From contig NZ_NSLB01000003.1 in the NCBI RefSeq assembly GCF_002304225.1, positions 332,293 to 396,292 on the forward strand: a stretch of 64,000 nucleotides of DNA. Reading direction: 5' to 3'. Below the pieces are notes generated by a model, which did no database searches, had not been told where the DNA came from, and was given only the letters and a program-made list of their open reading frames with translations. The translations under genes and the position numbers were made by a program. The stretch comes from Pseudomonas sp. HAR-UPW-AIA-41. Lineage in GTDB: Bacteria; Pseudomonadota; Gammaproteobacteria; Pseudomonadales; Pseudomonadaceae. Positions 37,088 through 49,697 of this stretch are shown in pieces (positions within the stretch are counted from its first letter, which is position 1; every line of letters starts with the position of its first letter).

Positions 37088-38395
37088 TTACAGCTTGCTT
37101 TCGACGTAGGCCTCGTCGCGGATCTGGCGCAGCCAGCTCTGCAGTTCGAGGTCGTACTTGCGGTTGCGCAGCAGGTTCAGCGCCTGTTGCTTGCGGAACT
37201 GCTCGCTGCTGTCGGTGGCACGGCGGCCGAGGACTTCCAGTACGTGATAGCCGAACGGGCTCTTGAACGGCTTGGAGACCTGACCGACCTGGCTGCGCTC
37301 CATCTCGGCACGGAACTCCGGAACCAGAGCGTTGGGGTCAATCCAGTCCAGTTCGCCGCCATGCAGGGCCGAACCCGGGTCTTCGGAGAAGGTCTTGGCC
37401 AGCTCGGCGAAGCTTTCGCCGGACTGAATACGTTCATACAGGCGTTCGGCCAACTGACGGGTCTGCTCTTCGCTGCGGATTTCGCTGGGCTTGAGCAGGA
37501 TGTGGCGCACATGCACTTCATCGCGCAGCTGGGTGTCGCCGCCACGCTTGTCGAGCAGCTTGATGATGTTGAAGCCGCTGGCGGTGCGAACGGGCTCGGT
37601 GACTTCCCCCTTGCTCAGTGCGCTGACCATGCTGTCGAAGGGCGCTGGCAGCTGGGCAGCCTTGCGCCAGCCGATTTCGCCGCCTTCCAGAGCGGTGTCG
37701 CCGGCCGAGCGGGAGATCGCCAGCTGGGCGAAGTCCGCACCCTGACGCAGCTGCTGGTACAGCTCGTCGGCCTGGCGCTGGGCTGCCTGGATGGTCTCCG
37801 AGGAGGAACCTTCCGGGACCGGGATAAGGATGTTGGCCAGGCGGAACTCTTCGGAAAGCTGAATCTTGCCGAGGTCAGAGGCGAGGAAGTTCTCCACTTC
37901 CTGATCGGTCACCTGAATGCGCTCGGCAACACGGCGCTGACGTACGCGGCTGATGATCATTTCGCGGCGCACCTGCTCGCGGGCGTCATCCAGAGACAGA
38001 CCATCGCGCTGCAAGGCCTGGCTGAATTGCTCGAGGGTCAGGTTGTTGCGCTGGGCAATGGTCGCCACGGCCTGGTTCAGTTCCTCATCGGTGATGCGGA
38101 TGCCCGAACGGTCGCCGATCTGTAGCTGAATGTTCTCGATGATCAGGCGCTCCAGCACCTGCTGGCTGAGCACATGCTCGGGCGGCAGTGCTGCGCCACG
38201 CTTGGCGATGGTTTGCTGCACTTCGCGCAGGCGCTGGTCGAGCTGGCTCTGCATGACCACGTCGTTATCGACGATGGCCACCACGCGGTCCAGTGCGGTG
38301 ACTTCAGCCAGGGCCGGCAGGCTGCAGGCCTGGCTGATGAGGGCGCCCAACAGCAGGGGGCGCAGGCAATCAGAAAGCTTGATCTTCACGTTCAC
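37088..38395 (-). CDS. surA: Periplasmic chaperone/peptidyl-prolyl isomerase SurA
   Basis: Chaperone for outer-membrane beta-barrel proteins such as LptD, 435 residues. Signal peptide 1-30 (ending PALA), N-terminal chaperone domain ([15 protein letters not shown]), two parvulin PPIase domains (about 175-275 and 285-385; [12 protein letters not shown] and [12 protein letters not shown]) and a C-terminal helix. The start is a GTG at 38395 with AAGG eight bases upstream; it overlaps the end of lptD by 26 bp. A second GTG at 38389 is possible. Confidence 0.95.
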   Translation of the reverse strand: MNVKIKLSDCLRPLLLGALISQACSLPALAEVTALDRVVAIVDNDVVMQSQLDQRLREVQQTIAKRGAALPPEHVLSQQVLERLIIENIQLQIGDRSGIRITDEELNQAVATIAQRNNLTLEQFSQALQRDGLSLDDAREQVRREMIISRVRQRRVAERIQVTDQEVENFLASDLGKIQLSEEFRLANILIPVPEGSSSETIQAAQRQADELYQQLRQGADFAQLAISRSAGDTALEGGEIGWRKAAQLPAPFDSMVSALSKGEVTEPVRTASGFNIIKLLDKRGGDTQLRDEVHVRHILLKPSEIRSEEQTRQLAERLYERIQSGESFAELAKTFSEDPGSALHGGELDWIDPNALVPEFRAEMERSQVGQVSKPFKSPFGYHVLEVLGRRATDSSEQFRKQQALNLLRNRKYDLELQSWLRQIRDEAYVESKL

Positions 38396-41174
38396 GGTAA
38401 CCTTGGATGCCCTGGTCGAGGAAAGTCTCTACCTTGTTGCCAACGACCCCGCCGAGGCCTTTCAGCACGATTTGCAGGAAGATGCCGCGGTCGGCTTCTT
38501 CGTTCAGGTTGGGCGACAGACTGTATTCGTCATAGTCGACCCAGTAGCGGTTGATCAGACGCAGCTTCCAGCAGCAGCTGTCGTACTCGAAGCCACCGAA
38601 GGCCTCCAGAGTGCGGCTGCGGTTGTAGTCATACTGCCAGCGGGCAATCGCATTCCACTGCGGAACCATCGGCCAGATGACGGAGGCGTCGTGCTGGTCG
38701 ATCTTGTAGTAGTCCTTGATCACTTCGCCGGTGACTGGGTCGGTGTAGTCACCGCCCTGCTGCCACTTGCCTTCGGTCGAGTTATAGACGACGGCGTCAT
38801 TGCGGTAGCGGTAACCGAAGTTGACCACCTTGTTCGGGTTGTTTTCCGGCTGGTAATGGAACATCAGGCTGCCAGAGCGGGTCTGCCCCAGCGAGCGCTC
38901 TTGGGCCAGGTTCAGGCTGGTGCGCCAGTCGCGGTTGAAGCGGTACAGGTAGTCCAGCGCGTAGGGCGACGTAGATGTGCGCGCATCATCACGCTCGCGG
39001 TAGTCGATGCCACGCATCTGTACTTTTCGGTCGGCAAAGTACAGTGCTTGGCCGAAGCTGACCTGCTGACGCTCGAAACCGTTTGGTTCGATCCAGCGAC
39101 TGGTAGCGCCCAGTGACAAGCGGTTTTCGTCGCCGATCCTATCTTTGCCAGAGAAGCGGTTCTCACGCCATAGGGAGCTGTAGCTGAAGCTGCTTTCTGC
39201 ACTGTCGAAGACTGGGATTTCATCTTGTTTCTCGTGCGGCACATAGAGGTACATCGCGCGAGGCTCAAGGGTCTGACGGTAACCATTTCCGAAGAACGAG
39301 GAGTTACGATCAAAGTACAGGCCGCTGTCTAGGCGATAGAGCTCCAGTTGGCGGTTTTGGCTGCTGTCAAAGACCTCATTATCGGCCAGCATATCTGCTT
39401 TGCCTTGCTGGTCGAGGCTAAGATCGTACTGGGTACTCAGTAGTTTGAGTGTTGGCTTGATGTAGCCCCAGCTCCAGTCCATTGGCATGCTGACGCTCGG
39501 TTCGATGTGCGCGCGATCACCATTGGCGCGGTCTAGGCCTTCGATTCTTGAGTCAAGCCACAGCAAGTCGTTGCCGTTGCTGTCTTTGGTGTTTCCATTC
39601 TCGTCGGTAAATACGCCGTTGCGCAGATTGCGGTCGAAACGCACGAATTCAGCTGCGTAACCCAAGTCGAATGGACCTGTTTCAAAGGGCAGCTTGCCGT
39701 TCAGGGTCAGCTGCGGCAGGCGGTCGTACGGGGTGATGTCGGTGACCGTCGCCATCTCGTAGGCTTGGGCATTCAGGCGGGCTGTGTAGCTGTCGCCTCG
39801 CCACGTCAGGGTGCCGCGCTGGTTGACATATGTTGGGGTGTCGATACCCAGGTCGGTGGACAGGTCCTGGAAGTAGTACGGATCGCTGATATCTGTGTAG
39901 TCGACCTCGGTCAGCAGGCGTGAATCCAGACCGCCCTTGTGCTGCCAGCTGTACAGCCAGCGCTGATCTTCGTACTCGCTCTGCAGTTTGCGCTCGTCTT
40001 CCTGGTCGTCCAGATAAGCAGCACCGACCGAGCCTTCGCTGCTGCGGGTCAGGTAACGACCTTCGCCTTCCAGCAGCAGGCCGCGATTGCTCATATAGGT
40101 CGGGTACAGGGTTGCGTCGTAGTTCGGCGCCAGGTTGAAGTAGTACGGTGTCTGCAGGGCAAGGCCGGTGTCGCTGCCGCTGCCGATGCTCGGCGCGAGG
40201 AAGCCGGACTGGCGACGGTCATCGATCGGGAAGTAGATGTAGGGGGTGTAGAACACCGGCACATCCTTGATCCGCAGGGTGACGTTGGTCGCGGTGCCGA
40301 AGCCGGTGGCCGGGTTCAGCTTGATGTTGTTGCCCTTGAGCTGCCAGGCATTGTTGCCCGGTTCGCAGCGGGTATAGGTGCCGTCTTTCAGGCGGACGAT
40401 GGCGTCTTCCTGGCGTTTGACATAGGCGGCACTGCCGCGCACATGGCCCTTGTGGATCACGTACTCGGCGTTTTCGATCTTCGCCTCACCGTTGTCCAGT
40501 TGCAGCTCGGCGCGGTCGCCGACGATCAGCATGCCCTTGTCGCGCAGGCGGACATTGCCGACCAGCTCGCCGCGGTTTTCGGTCTGGTACAGGTGCGCTT
40601 CGTTGGCTTCGGCCTGCATGCCGGACTGGCGCAGAACCACGTCGCCGGCCAGGGTGGCAACCTGCTTCTCCTGCTCGAAGCGGGTGGCTTTGGACGAGAC
40701 GAACATCGGTGACTCATCCAGTGGTGTGTCGTCTTCCATGCCCGGGCGCTGAGGCTCGATGTAGCTGCCTTCGCAATACGGGCCGATCTCTGCCAGCTGG
40801 GCGGCGTTCAGTTTGTCACGCGGCACCCAGTCCAGATGGCTGTAGTCGGCGCTGCGGCTGGTCAGCCCCTTGCCGTCGCTATCGGCAACCTGCTCGGTAG
40901 CCGGGCTGGCCTTGGTTTCGCCCGACTCGCTGGCGCGCTTGCCGGCCACGGCCATGCCGGTAGTCGAGCTGACCGCCGACTCCGTGTGCACCGGGCGGGG
41001 TGGCAGGGCGCTGGTCGTGCTTTTGGGCGCACAGGACCAGCCGGCTGCACCGGCTTTGCAGTCATACTGCTCGGCGGCAAAGACACTCGGGCTGGCCAGC
41101 GGCTGCAAAGCCAGCAGGCTGCCGGTCACCAGCAGTGGGAATTTTTTGCGAAAAGCGGGGGATTTGACTGCCAT
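38370..41174 (-). CDS. lptD: LPS-assembly outer-membrane protein LptD
   Basis: Outer-membrane beta-barrel that with LptE inserts LPS, 934 residues. Signal peptide (1-33, ending SVFA), an N-terminal Cys pair (YDCKAG...WSCAPK) and a long linker typical of Pseudomonas, the periplasmic OstA beta-jellyroll (about 165-300; [31 protein letters not shown]-like strands), then the barrel with the C-terminal SCCWK Cys pair for the inter-domain disulfides. The start at 41174 begins the signal peptide. The middle of the barrel (about 39000-39800) is visibly poorer in G+C than its flanks. It is coupled to surA, its own chaperone. Confidence 0.96.
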   Translation of the reverse strand: MAVKSPAFRKKFPLLVTGSLLALQPLASPSVFAAEQYDCKAGAAGWSCAPKSTTSALPPRPVHTESAVSSTTGMAVAGKRASESGETKASPATEQVADSDGKGLTSRSADYSHLDWVPRDKLNAAQLAEIGPYCEGSYIEPQRPGMEDDTPLDESPMFVSSKATRFEQEKQVATLAGDVVLRQSGMQAEANEAHLYQTENRGELVGNVRLRDKGMLIVGDRAELQLDNGEAKIENAEYVIHKGHVRGSAAYVKRQEDAIVRLKDGTYTRCEPGNNAWQLKGNNIKLNPATGFGTATNVTLRIKDVPVFYTPYIYFPIDDRRQSGFLAPSIGSGSDTGLALQTPYYFNLAPNYDATLYPTYMSNRGLLLEGEGRYLTRSSEGSVGAAYLDDQEDERKLQSEYEDQRWLYSWQHKGGLDSRLLTEVDYTDISDPYYFQDLSTDLGIDTPTYVNQRGTLTWRGDSYTARLNAQAYEMATVTDITPYDRLPQLTLNGKLPFETGPFDLGYAAEFVRFDRNLRNGVFTDENGNTKDSNGNDLLWLDSRIEGLDRANGDRAHIEPSVSMPMDWSWGYIKPTLKLLSTQYDLSLDQQGKADMLADNEVFDSSQNRQLELYRLDSGLYFDRNSSFFGNGYRQTLEPRAMYLYVPHEKQDEIPVFDSAESSFSYSSLWRENRFSGKDRIGDENRLSLGATSRWIEPNGFERQQVSFGQALYFADRKVQMRGIDYRERDDARTSTSPYALDYLYRFNRDWRTSLNLAQERSLGQTRSGSLMFHYQPENNPNKVVNFGYRYRNDAVVYNSTEGKWQQGGDYTDPVTGEVIKDYYKIDQHDASVIWPMVPQWNAIARWQYDYNRSRTLEAFGGFEYDSCCWKLRLINRYWVDYDEYSLSPNLNEEADRGIFLQIVLKGLGGVVGNKVETFLDQGIQGYREREDQAF

Positions 41175-41299
41175 CTTGTTAGTCCGAGCTTCCTGCGCGT
41201 ATCGGCCCAAGGACCGCACGCCTCTCGATGGGCTGAAAAAGATGCAGGATAATAAAGCATGACCCGTACAACGGCCAGCATTCCCGGAGAACCCTCTGC

Positions 41300-42989
<1,690 letters not shown>

Positions 42990-42990
<1 letters not shown>

Positions 42991-43763
42991 TGCGCTGGCC
43001 GGCCACCTTGCTGGGGGCGGCCGCCGGACTGGCGCTGGCCAGTATTCCGGGGGTGCTGCTGGGTGGTTTGCTGGGTTATCTGCTGGATCGCCGGCTGCAG
43101 CTCGACTCCTGGTCGACCTTCGTGCGGCGACTGCGTGGGCAGGTGCTGCCGCATGGTGATGAGCTGTTGTTCATGCTGCTGGGGCGAGTGGCCAAGGGCG
43201 ATGGGCGCGTATTGCCCGAGCATATTCGTCTGGCGCGTGGCGAGATGAAGCGTCTGGGGCTGGATGAGGCGCAACAGGCGCTGGCGATCGCCGCGTTTGG
43301 TCGTGGCAAGCACCACGAACGTGGCTGGCGTCTGAGCCTGCTGCCGCTGCGGCGAGATGCGGCCCGGGCCGAAAGCTGGCTGCGCAGTTGCTGGGTCATG
43401 GCCGGTGCGGGTGGTTCGGTGTCGGTGGCCAATGGCGAGCGCATCCGCTTGTGGGGGCGTTGGATGGGGCTTGCTGCTGAGCGAGTGGAACAGCTGGCGG
43501 CCGAGTTCGAAGGTGTGGCTAAACGAAGTGCGCCTGTGCGCAGGCACGATGACTATGCAAAAGCCCTCACGCTCCTCGGCGTATCGGAGACCAGCTCGGC
43601 GGAACAGGTCAAGCGTGCCTATCGCAAGCTGCTCAGCCAGAACCATCCCGACAAACTGGCGGGGCAGGGCGCCAGTCAGGCGCAGCTGCGGGCTGCCACC
43701 GAGCGTACCCGCGAGTTGCACAGCGCCTATGCCAAGGTGCGAGAACAGCGCGGGTTTCGCTGA
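42990..43763 (+). CDS. djlA: Co-chaperone DjlA (TerB and J domains)
   Basis: Membrane-anchored DnaJ-like protein, 257 residues. An N-terminal hydrophobic helix (LLGAAAGLALASIPGVLLGGLLGYLL, 5-30) is followed by a TerB-like domain (about 50-170) and a C-terminal J domain (190-257) with the essential HPD in QNHPDKL. It stimulates DnaK at the membrane in E. coli. It shares one base (TGATG) with murU. Confidence 0.94.
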
Positions 43764-43771
43764 GCGCAGTG

Positions 43772-44863
43772 TCAGGGCGCCGCTTTGATCTGCAGATCCA
43801 ACCAGCCGCGAATGCGCCGGAACAGCTGCTCCGACTCGATCTCAGGATTGCCCGGCAGCGCTTTCATCGCTACCTGGACATAGGCAGGGTGTTGCTGGCG
43901 CTTGCCGGCCTGCATGCGTTTGAGCGCCGCCTGGCGGTCCTGCGGCTGATCCTTGTAGTAGAAATCACCTGTAGCCAGCTTGATGCCGGCAAGCAGCTCT
44001 TCGGCGTTGCCGGTGAAGCTTTTGGGTGGCTCGGCTGACACCAGAAGCAGGTTCTGTATATCGTCCGGTTTCTTCTCGCTGAGGTATTGCGCGGCCCAGT
44101 AAGCGCCGCTGCCATGGCCAAGCAGAATAAGGCGAGCCGGTTTCTCCTGGCGGGCAGCCGCCACGGCAGCATCGATGCGGTCGAAGACGCGCTGCTGATG
44201 ACTGACCTGCGTGGTGGCAGGCTCTGCAGCCGGACTGGCGGGTGCTGGCTCGGCAGCACCTGCTTCGGCCGGAGCGGTTTCACTGCTGTTGTCGGCTGGC
44301 GCAGCAGGCGCTTCACCTGTGGCATCGCTGGCAGGTGCTGCAGGCGCGGCTTCGGGGCGGGGCGGCAGGCTGGGTGCCTGCGGGTCTGGCAGGGTCAGGC
44401 TGAGCGTCGACCAGCCTGAGTTGGGCAGCTTGTGGCGCAGAGGGCTGACGACCTGTGGCCAGTCGGCGCTTTCGCCGTCCCCCGGCACAATCACCACGAT
44501 ACCCGAGGCGGTGCCGGCATTGGCGGGCAGCCAGAGCGCGAGAAAGCTCTCGTCGCCGGCCTTCAGCTGTTGCTGTTCATCAGCACTCAACTGGTTCTGC
44601 AGCCCTTGTGCCTGCTCGACGCTCACCGGCGCCGGCTCGACCCGGATGGGAGGCTCGCTGGGGACAGCTTCGGTGCTGACGGTATCGGCGCCACTGGCGC
44701 CGCCGGCGGCATCGTCGGCGGGCGGTGCGGCCTCTGCGGACGCGGCGGGTGCTGTAGCGCTGCCGCCCTCGCTGGGTGCGGCTGGGGCGGCGGGTGCATC
44801 TTCGGCACCGGCGTGCAGGCTGAGCAGAAGCAGGGCAAGCGGGGCGAGGTGTTTCGACGGCAT
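43772..44863 (-). CDS. DUF3530 family alpha/beta-hydrolase-like protein, exported
   Basis: A 363-residue protein with a signal peptide (1-20, ending HAGA) and two low-complexity Ala/Pro/Glu/Ser segments (about 21-75 and 165-215). DUF3530/hydrolase segments are VVIVPGDGESADWPQVV, LSLTLPDP and the nucleophile-elbow LILLGHGSGAYWAAQYL. The interrupted hydrolase fold with Ala/Pro inserts is characteristic of the family in Pseudomonas. Substrate unknown. Convergent with djlA and divergent from rpe. Confidence 0.85.
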   Translation of the reverse strand: MPSKHLAPLALLLLSLHAGAEDAPAAPAAPSEGGSATAPAASAEAAPPADDAAGGASGADTVSTEAVPSEPPIRVEPAPVSVEQAQGLQNQLSADEQQQLKAGDESFLALWLPANAGTASGIVVIVPGDGESADWPQVVSPLRHKLPNSGWSTLSLTLPDPQAPSLPPRPEAAPAAPASDATGEAPAAPADNSSETAPAEAGAAEPAPASPAAEPATTQVSHQQRVFDRIDAAVAAARQEKPARLILLGHGSGAYWAAQYLSEKKPDDIQNLLLVSAEPPKSFTGNAEELLAGIKLATGDFYYKDQPQDRQAALKRMQAGKRQQHPAYVQVAMKALPGNPEIESEQLFRRIRGWLDLQIKAAP

Positions 44864-44984
44864 GACGAATCTCCTGTGACGTGTCTAAAGACTAGCTGCT
44901 TGCCAGTGGCTTTGTCAGGCGCAGGCGGCAGCCAGCGGGAGGCTCGGGTACACTAGGCGCCTTACTGACTTGCCGAGGTGCCGC

Positions 44985-45659
44985 ATGCAGCCGTTTGCCA
45001 TTGCTCCGTCGATTCTGTCTGCCGATTTCGCCCGTCTGGGCGAGGAAGTGGACAATGTTCTGGCCGCCGGTGCCGATATCGTCCACTTCGATGTGATGGA
45101 CAATCACTACGTGCCCAACCTGACCATCGGCCCGATGGTCTGCTCGGCGCTGCGCAGGTACGGCATTACCGCGCCGATCGATGCGCACCTGATGGTCAAG
45201 CCGGTGGACCGCATCATCGGTGATTTCATCGAGGCCGGTGCCAGCTATATCACCTTCCACCCTGAAGCTTCGGAGCACATCGACCGTTCCCTGCAACTGA
45301 TCAAGGATGGTGGCTGCAAGGCAGGGCTGGTGTTCAATCCGGCCACACCGCTGGACGTGCTCAAGTACGTGATGGACAAGGTCGACATGATCCTCCTGAT
45401 GAGCGTCAACCCAGGCTTTGGCGGGCAGAAGTTCATCCCAGGCACCCTCGACAAGCTGCGCGAGGCGCGGGCACTGATCGATGCCAGCGGTCGTGAGATT
45501 CGCCTGGAGATCGACGGCGGGGTGAATGTGCAGAACATCCGCGCCATCGCCGAGGCCGGTGCCGATACCTTCGTGGCCGGCTCGGCCATCTTCAATCAGG
45601 CCGACTACAAGGCGGTGATCGACGCCATGCGCGCCGAGCTGGCCCAGGTGCGTGCGTGA
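44985..45659 (+). CDS. rpe: Ribulose-phosphate 3-epimerase Rpe
   Basis: TIM-barrel enzyme of the pentose-phosphate pathway, 224 residues, interconverting ribulose- and xylulose-5-phosphate. [34 protein letters not shown] (metal His and catalytic Asp) and [12 protein letters not shown] are present. ATG at 44985 with GAGG eight bases upstream. It overlaps gph by 4 bp. Confidence 0.97.
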   Translation: MQPFAIAPSILSADFARLGEEVDNVLAAGADIVHFDVMDNHYVPNLTIGPMVCSALRRYGITAPIDAHLMVKPVDRIIGDFIEAGASYITFHPEASEHIDRSLQLIKDGGCKAGLVFNPATPLDVLKYVMDKVDMILLMSVNPGFGGQKFIPGTLDKLREARALIDASGREIRLEIDGGVNVQNIRAIAEAGADTFVAGSAIFNQADYKAVIDAMRAELAQVRA

Positions 45660-46357
45660 CCGCGCTGCACCAGCTGTTTGGCGGTGAATTGCCGCGTCTG
45701 GTGATGTTCGATCTGGATGGCACCCTGCTGGACTCGGTGCCGGATCTGGCCGCAGCCATCGACCGGATGCTCGGTCAGTTGGGCCGCTCGCCGGCTGGTG
45801 TGGCCAAGGTGCGCGACTGGGTTGGCAATGGTTCCAAGGTGCTGGTGCGCCGGGCCCTGGCCGATGATCTCGACCACAGCGCCATTACGGATGAGCAGGC
45901 CGCGCCGGCGCATCAGCTGTTTCTTTCGGCTTATGCCGACTGCCATGCCCTGAGCACCGTTTACCCCGGCGTGCGTGAGTGCCTCGACTGGCTGCAGGCC
46001 CGAGCCGTGCCGCTTGCGCTGGTGACCAACAAGCCGACCCAGTTCGTTGGCCCGCTGCTGGCGGAGAAGGGGCTGGACGGTTATTTCCGGTGGGTGCTGG
46101 GCGGTGACAGCCTGCCGGTGCAGAAACCTGACCCGGCCGCGCTCAACTGGGTGCTGGCCGAGGCGGCGGTGGCGCCAATGCAGGCGCTGTTTGTCGGTGA
46201 CTCGCGCAACGATGTACTGGCCGCGCGTGCCGCGGGTGTGCCCTGCGTGGCGCTGACCTATGGCTATAACCATGGACGGCCGATTGCTGAGGAACGGCCG
46301 GCGCTGGTGCTGGATGACCTGCGCCAGCTGGTTGATTCGACCGGGGGGCTCGGGTAG
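45656..46357 (+). CDS. gph: Phosphoglycolate phosphatase Gph
   Basis: HAD-family phosphatase, 233 residues, removing phosphoglycolate formed during DNA repair. Motif [11 protein letters not shown] (residues 18-27), motif II LVTNKP, and motifs [15 protein letters not shown] and [12 protein letters not shown] are intact. GTG start at 45656 overlapping the rpe stop (GTGA). It is somewhat shorter at the C-terminus than the P. aeruginosa protein as I recall it. The trpE promoter may lie in its last codons. Confidence 0.94.
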   Translation: MTALHQLFGGELPRLVMFDLDGTLLDSVPDLAAAIDRMLGQLGRSPAGVAKVRDWVGNGSKVLVRRALADDLDHSAITDEQAAPAHQLFLSAYADCHALSTVYPGVRECLDWLQARAVPLALVTNKPTQFVGPLLAEKGLDGYFRWVLGGDSLPVQKPDPAALNWVLAEAAVAPMQALFVGDSRNDVLAARAAGVPCVALTYGYNHGRPIAEERPALVLDDLRQLVDSTGGLG

Positions 46358-46360
46358 TGT
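46332..46360 (+). promoter_or_regulatory. Possible trpE promoter
   Basis: TTGATT (46332-46337), 17 bp, TAGTGT (46355-46360), each 4 of 6 to consensus, at the end of gph and about 50 bp before the trp leader ATG. The position would produce a leader RNA of about 180 nt before trpE. Confidence 0.4.
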
Positions 46361-46413
46361 GCCTCGACCTCAGGCTTTTCCCGCCGAAGAGATCAGATCG
46401 TGGTGGCTTCTTT

Positions 46414-46482
46414 ATGAATTTCAGGCGCAAACACTGGATGAACGTGATCAAGGCCCTGGCCCGTTGGCGCTGGCGCGCCTGA
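46414..46482 (+). CDS. trpL: trp operon leader peptide (TrpL), 22 codons
   Basis: A short frame MNFRRKHW... with tryptophan at positions 8, 18 and 20, ending in a TGA. Three Trp codons in 22, two of them next-but-one near the stop, are the hallmark of a ribosome-stalling leader. It lies 68 bp before trpE. Attenuation through a leader peptide is known for trpE in P. putida. It is far too short for ordinary gene finders. Confidence 0.8.
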   Translation: MNFRRKHWMNVIKALARWRWRA

Positions 46483-46492
46483 TCTCGTCCTG

Positions 46493-46512
46493 GCCGGCCT
46501 GCCGGCGCGTTT
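46493..46512 (+). promoter_or_regulatory. Candidate trp attenuator hairpin
   Basis: GCCGG-CCTG-CCGGC then GCGTTT, just after the leader stop. Upstream leader segments rich in GGCGC/GCGCC could pair alternatively. The T-run is weak and the fold was not computed. Confidence 0.4.
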
Positions 46513-46550
46513 GCTCATGACCGTACACCCTCATGCCACGAGGCTGATTT

Positions 46551-48044
46551 ATGAACCACGAAGCTATTTCCCGTGAAGAATTCCTGCGTTTGGCAGCCGA
46601 AGGCTACAACCGCATCCCCCTGTCGTTCGAAACCCTGGCCGACTTCGACACGCCGCTGTCGATCTACCTGAAACTGGCTGACGCACCAAACTCCTACCTG
46701 CTCGAATCCGTGCAGGGCGGTGAGAAGTGGGGGCGTTTCTCCATCATCGGTCTGCAGGCGCGTACGGTGCTGCGAGCCTATGGCCATCAGGTTACGGTCA
46801 GGGTCGACGGTATCGAAACCGAGCGGCATGAGTGCGCCGATCCGCTGGACTTCGTCGAGCAGTTCAAGGCGCGCTATCGCGTGCCGACGCTGAGCGGTCT
46901 GCCGCGTTTCAATGGCGGCCTGGTCGGTTACTTCGGCTACGACAGCGTGCGCTATGTCGAGAAGAAACTGGCGCAGTGCCCGAATCCTGATCCGCTGGGC
47001 ACTCCGGATATTCTGCTGATGGTCTCGGATGCGGTCGTCGTATTCGACAATCTGGCCGGTAAAATCCACGCCATCGTCCTCGCCGACCCGGCGCAGGCCG
47101 ATGCCTATGAGTCCGCCCAGGCTCAGCTGCGCAGCCTGCTGGACAAACTGCGCCAGCCGATCACCCCGCGTCTGGGGGTCAACCTGGCGCTGCCGGCCGG
47201 CGCGGAACCCGACTTCGTCTCCAGCTTCAAGCGCGACGACTACGAGGCGGCGGTCAACCGCATCAAGGACTACATCCTGGCCGGTGACTGCATGCAGGTG
47301 GTGATTTCCCAGCGCATGTCGATTCCCTTCCAGGCCGCGCCGATCGACCTGTACCGCGCCCTGCGCTGCATCAATCCGACGCCGTACATGTACTTCTTCA
47401 ACTTTGGTGACTTCCACGTGGTTGGTTCCTCGCCGGAAGTGCTGGTGCGCGTGGAGGACGAGCTGGTCACCGTGCGGCCCATCGCCGGTACCCGTCCGCG
47501 CGGCGCGACCGAGGAGGCCGATCTGGCGCTGGAGCAGGACCTGCTGGCCGATGCCAAGGAGATCGCCGAGCACCTGATGCTGATCGACCTCGGGCGCAAC
47601 GACGTCGGCCGGGTCTCGACCACCGGCACGGTGAAGGTTACCGAGCAGATGGTCATCGAGCGTTATTCCAACGTCATGCACATTGTTTCCAACGTCACCG
47701 GCCATCTGAAGAAGGGGCTGAGTGCCATGGACGCCCTGCGTGCCATCCTGCCGGCCGGCACCCTGTCAGGTGCGCCCAAGGTGCGCGCGATGGAAATCAT
47801 CGACGAGCTGGAGCCGGTCAAACGTGGCGTCTACGGCGGTGCCGTGGGCTATCTGGCGTGGAACGGCAACATGGATACGGCGATTGCCATCCGCACGGCG
47901 GTGATCAAGGACGGCGAGCTGCATGTGCAGGCCGGCGCCGGCATCGTGGCCGATTCGCAGCCCGCGCTGGAGTGGGAAGAAACCCTGAACAAGCGTCGCG
48001 CCATGTTCCGCGCGGTCAGCCTCGCCGAACAGTCTGTGCAGTAA
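46551..48044 (+). CDS. trpE: Anthranilate synthase component I TrpE
   Basis: Converts chorismate with TrpG-derived ammonia to anthranilate, 497 residues. An N-terminal allosteric region with [18 protein letters not shown] (Trp-binding LLES) precedes the chorismate-binding domain (about 225-490; [32 protein letters not shown] and [11 protein letters not shown]). It is preceded by a Trp-codon leader and followed 13 bp later by trpG, giving a single trpEGDC operon. Confidence 0.98.
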   Translation: MNHEAISREEFLRLAAEGYNRIPLSFETLADFDTPLSIYLKLADAPNSYLLESVQGGEKWGRFSIIGLQARTVLRAYGHQVTVRVDGIETERHECADPLDFVEQFKARYRVPTLSGLPRFNGGLVGYFGYDSVRYVEKKLAQCPNPDPLGTPDILLMVSDAVVVFDNLAGKIHAIVLADPAQADAYESAQAQLRSLLDKLRQPITPRLGVNLALPAGAEPDFVSSFKRDDYEAAVNRIKDYILAGDCMQVVISQRMSIPFQAAPIDLYRALRCINPTPYMYFFNFGDFHVVGSSPEVLVRVEDELVTVRPIAGTRPRGATEEADLALEQDLLADAKEIAEHLMLIDLGRNDVGRVSTTGTVKVTEQMVIERYSNVMHIVSNVTGHLKKGLSAMDALRAILPAGTLSGAPKVRAMEIIDELEPVKRGVYGGAVGYLAWNGNMDTAIAIRTAVIKDGELHVQAGAGIVADSQPALEWEETLNKRRAMFRAVSLAEQSVQ

Positions 48045-48057
48045 GGGAGACGCCAAC

Positions 48058-48654
48058 ATGCTGCTGATGATCGATAACTACGACTCCTTTACCTACAACG
48101 TGGTGCAGTACCTCGGCGAGTTGGGGGCCGATGTCCATGTGATCCGCAACGATGAGCTGACCGTCGCCGAAATCGAAGCGCTCAAGCCTGAGCGCATCGT
48201 GGTTTCGCCCGGCCCCTGTACGCCGACCGAGGCGGGTGTGTCCATCGAGGCCATCCTGCACTTTGCCGGCAAGCTGCCGATCCTCGGCGTGTGCCTGGGC
48301 CACCAGAGCATCGGTCAGGCCTTCGGCGGTGACGTGGTGCGCGCCCGTCAGGTGATGCACGGCAAGACCAGCCCGGTATTCCATGAGGACAAGGGCGTGT
48401 TCGCCGGCCTCAACAAGCCGCTGACCGTGACCCGCTATCACTCGCTGGTGGTCAAGCGCGAGACGCTGCCGGACTGCCTGGAAATGACTGCCTGGACCCA
48501 GTTCGAGGACGGCTCGGTGGACGAGATCATGGGCCTGCGCCACAAGACCCTGAATATCGAGGGCGTGCAGTTCCACCCCGAGTCCATCCTGACCGAACAA
48601 GGTCACGAGCTGTTTGCCAACTTCCTCAAGCAACAGGGGGGCGTACGCGCATGA
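48058..48654 (+). CDS. trpG: Anthranilate synthase component II TrpG (glutamine amidotransferase)
   Basis: Class I glutamine amidotransferase subunit, 198 residues, feeding ammonia to TrpE. Oxyanion motif SPGPCTP, nucleophile C79 in [11 protein letters not shown] and the His/Glu pair in [16 protein letters not shown] before the ATG. It overlaps trpD by 4 bp (ATGA). Confidence 0.97.
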   Translation: MLLMIDNYDSFTYNVVQYLGELGADVHVIRNDELTVAEIEALKPERIVVSPGPCTPTEAGVSIEAILHFAGKLPILGVCLGHQSIGQAFGGDVVRARQVMHGKTSPVFHEDKGVFAGLNKPLTVTRYHSLVVKRETLPDCLEMTAWTQFEDGSVDEIMGLRHKTLNIEGVQFHPESILTEQGHELFANFLKQQGGVRA

Positions 48655-49697
48655 ATATCAAGGAAGCCCTCAACCGGGTGGTCAACAACCTCGATCTGAG
48701 CACGGCCGAAATGCAGGACGTGATGCGCGAGATCATGACCGGCCAGTGCACCGATGCGCAGATCGGTGCCTTCCTCATGGGCATGCGCATGAAGAGCGAG
48801 ACCATCGACGAGATCGTCGGGGCCGCGAGTGTGATGCGTGAGCTGGCAGCCCCCGTGACCATCCATGCCGAGCGCCTGGTCGATACCTGCGGTACCGGCG
48901 GCGACGGCATGAATATCTTCAACGTCTCCACTGCGGCGGCGTTTGTCGTGGCGGCTGCAGGCGGCAAGGTGGCCAAGCATGGCAACCGCGCGGTATCCGG
49001 CAAGAGCGGCAGCGCCGACCTGCTGGAGGCGGCTGGGGTCTATCTGAATCTGAAGCCCGAGGAAGTGGCGCGCTGTGTGGAAAGTGTCGGCGTCGGCTTC
49101 ATGTTCGCCCCGGCCCATCACGGCGCCATGAAGCATGCCATCGGCCCGCGCCGCGAGCTGGGGCTGCGCACGATCTTCAACATGCTGGGCCCGATGACCA
49201 ACCCGGCAGGGGTCAAGCATCAGGTACTCGGCGTGTTCAGTCAGGCCCTGTGCCGGCCGCTGGCTGAAGTGCTGCAGCGCCTGGGCAGTGAGCATGTGCT
49301 GGTGGTGCATGCCAGCGATGGTCTGGACGAAATCAGCCTGGCGGCGCCGACCTTTGTCGCCGAACTCAAGGACGGAGAGATCCGCGAGTACCAGATTCAG
49401 CCGGAAGACTTCGGCATCAAGAGTCAGACGCTGATCGGTCTGTCGGTCAACGATGCGCAGGAATCGCTGGCGCTGATTCGCGATGCGCTGGGCAAGCGCA
49501 AGACCGAGAACGGCCAGAAGGCCGCCGACATGATCGTGCTCAATGCCGGTGCGGCGCTCTATGCCGCCGACCACGCCAGCAGCCTGAAGGAAGGCATGCA
49601 CCTGGCGCAGGATGCCCTGCACACCGGGCTGGCCTGGGAAAAGCTCGATGAGCTGGTGTCCTTTACCGCCGTCTTCCAACAGGAGAATCAAGCGTGA
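48651..49697 (+). CDS. trpD: Anthranilate phosphoribosyltransferase TrpD
   Basis: Adds the ribose-phosphate of PRPP to anthranilate, 348 residues. PRPP-binding [18 protein letters not shown] near residue 80, [19 protein letters not shown] near 107 and [19 protein letters not shown]. Overlaps trpG and trpC by 4 bp each, so the operon is tightly coupled. Confidence 0.97.
   Translation: MNIKEALNRVVNNLDLSTAEMQDVMREIMTGQCTDAQIGAFLMGMRMKSETIDEIVGAASVMRELAAPVTIHAERLVDTCGTGGDGMNIFNVSTAAAFVVAAAGGKVAKHGNRAVSGKSGSADLLEAAGVYLNLKPEEVARCVESVGVGFMFAPAHHGAMKHAIGPRRELGLRTIFNMLGPMTNPAGVKHQVLGVFSQALCRPLAEVLQRLGSEHVLVVHASDGLDEISLAAPTFVAELKDGEIREYQIQPEDFGIKSQTLIGLSVNDAQESLALIRDALGKRKTENGQKAADMIVLNAGAALYAADHASSLKEGMHLAQDALHTGLAWEKLDELVSFTAVFQQENQA

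Noticed and set aside
46260..46520. 86-codon frame spanning the end of gph and the trp leader
   Set aside because: It overlaps gph in another frame; the 22-codon Trp-rich leader explains the region between gph and trpE.
46551..48660. Possible prophage or pyocin insertion between trpE and trpG, as in P. aeruginosa
   Set aside because: Only 13 bp separate the two genes; there is no room for an insertion.
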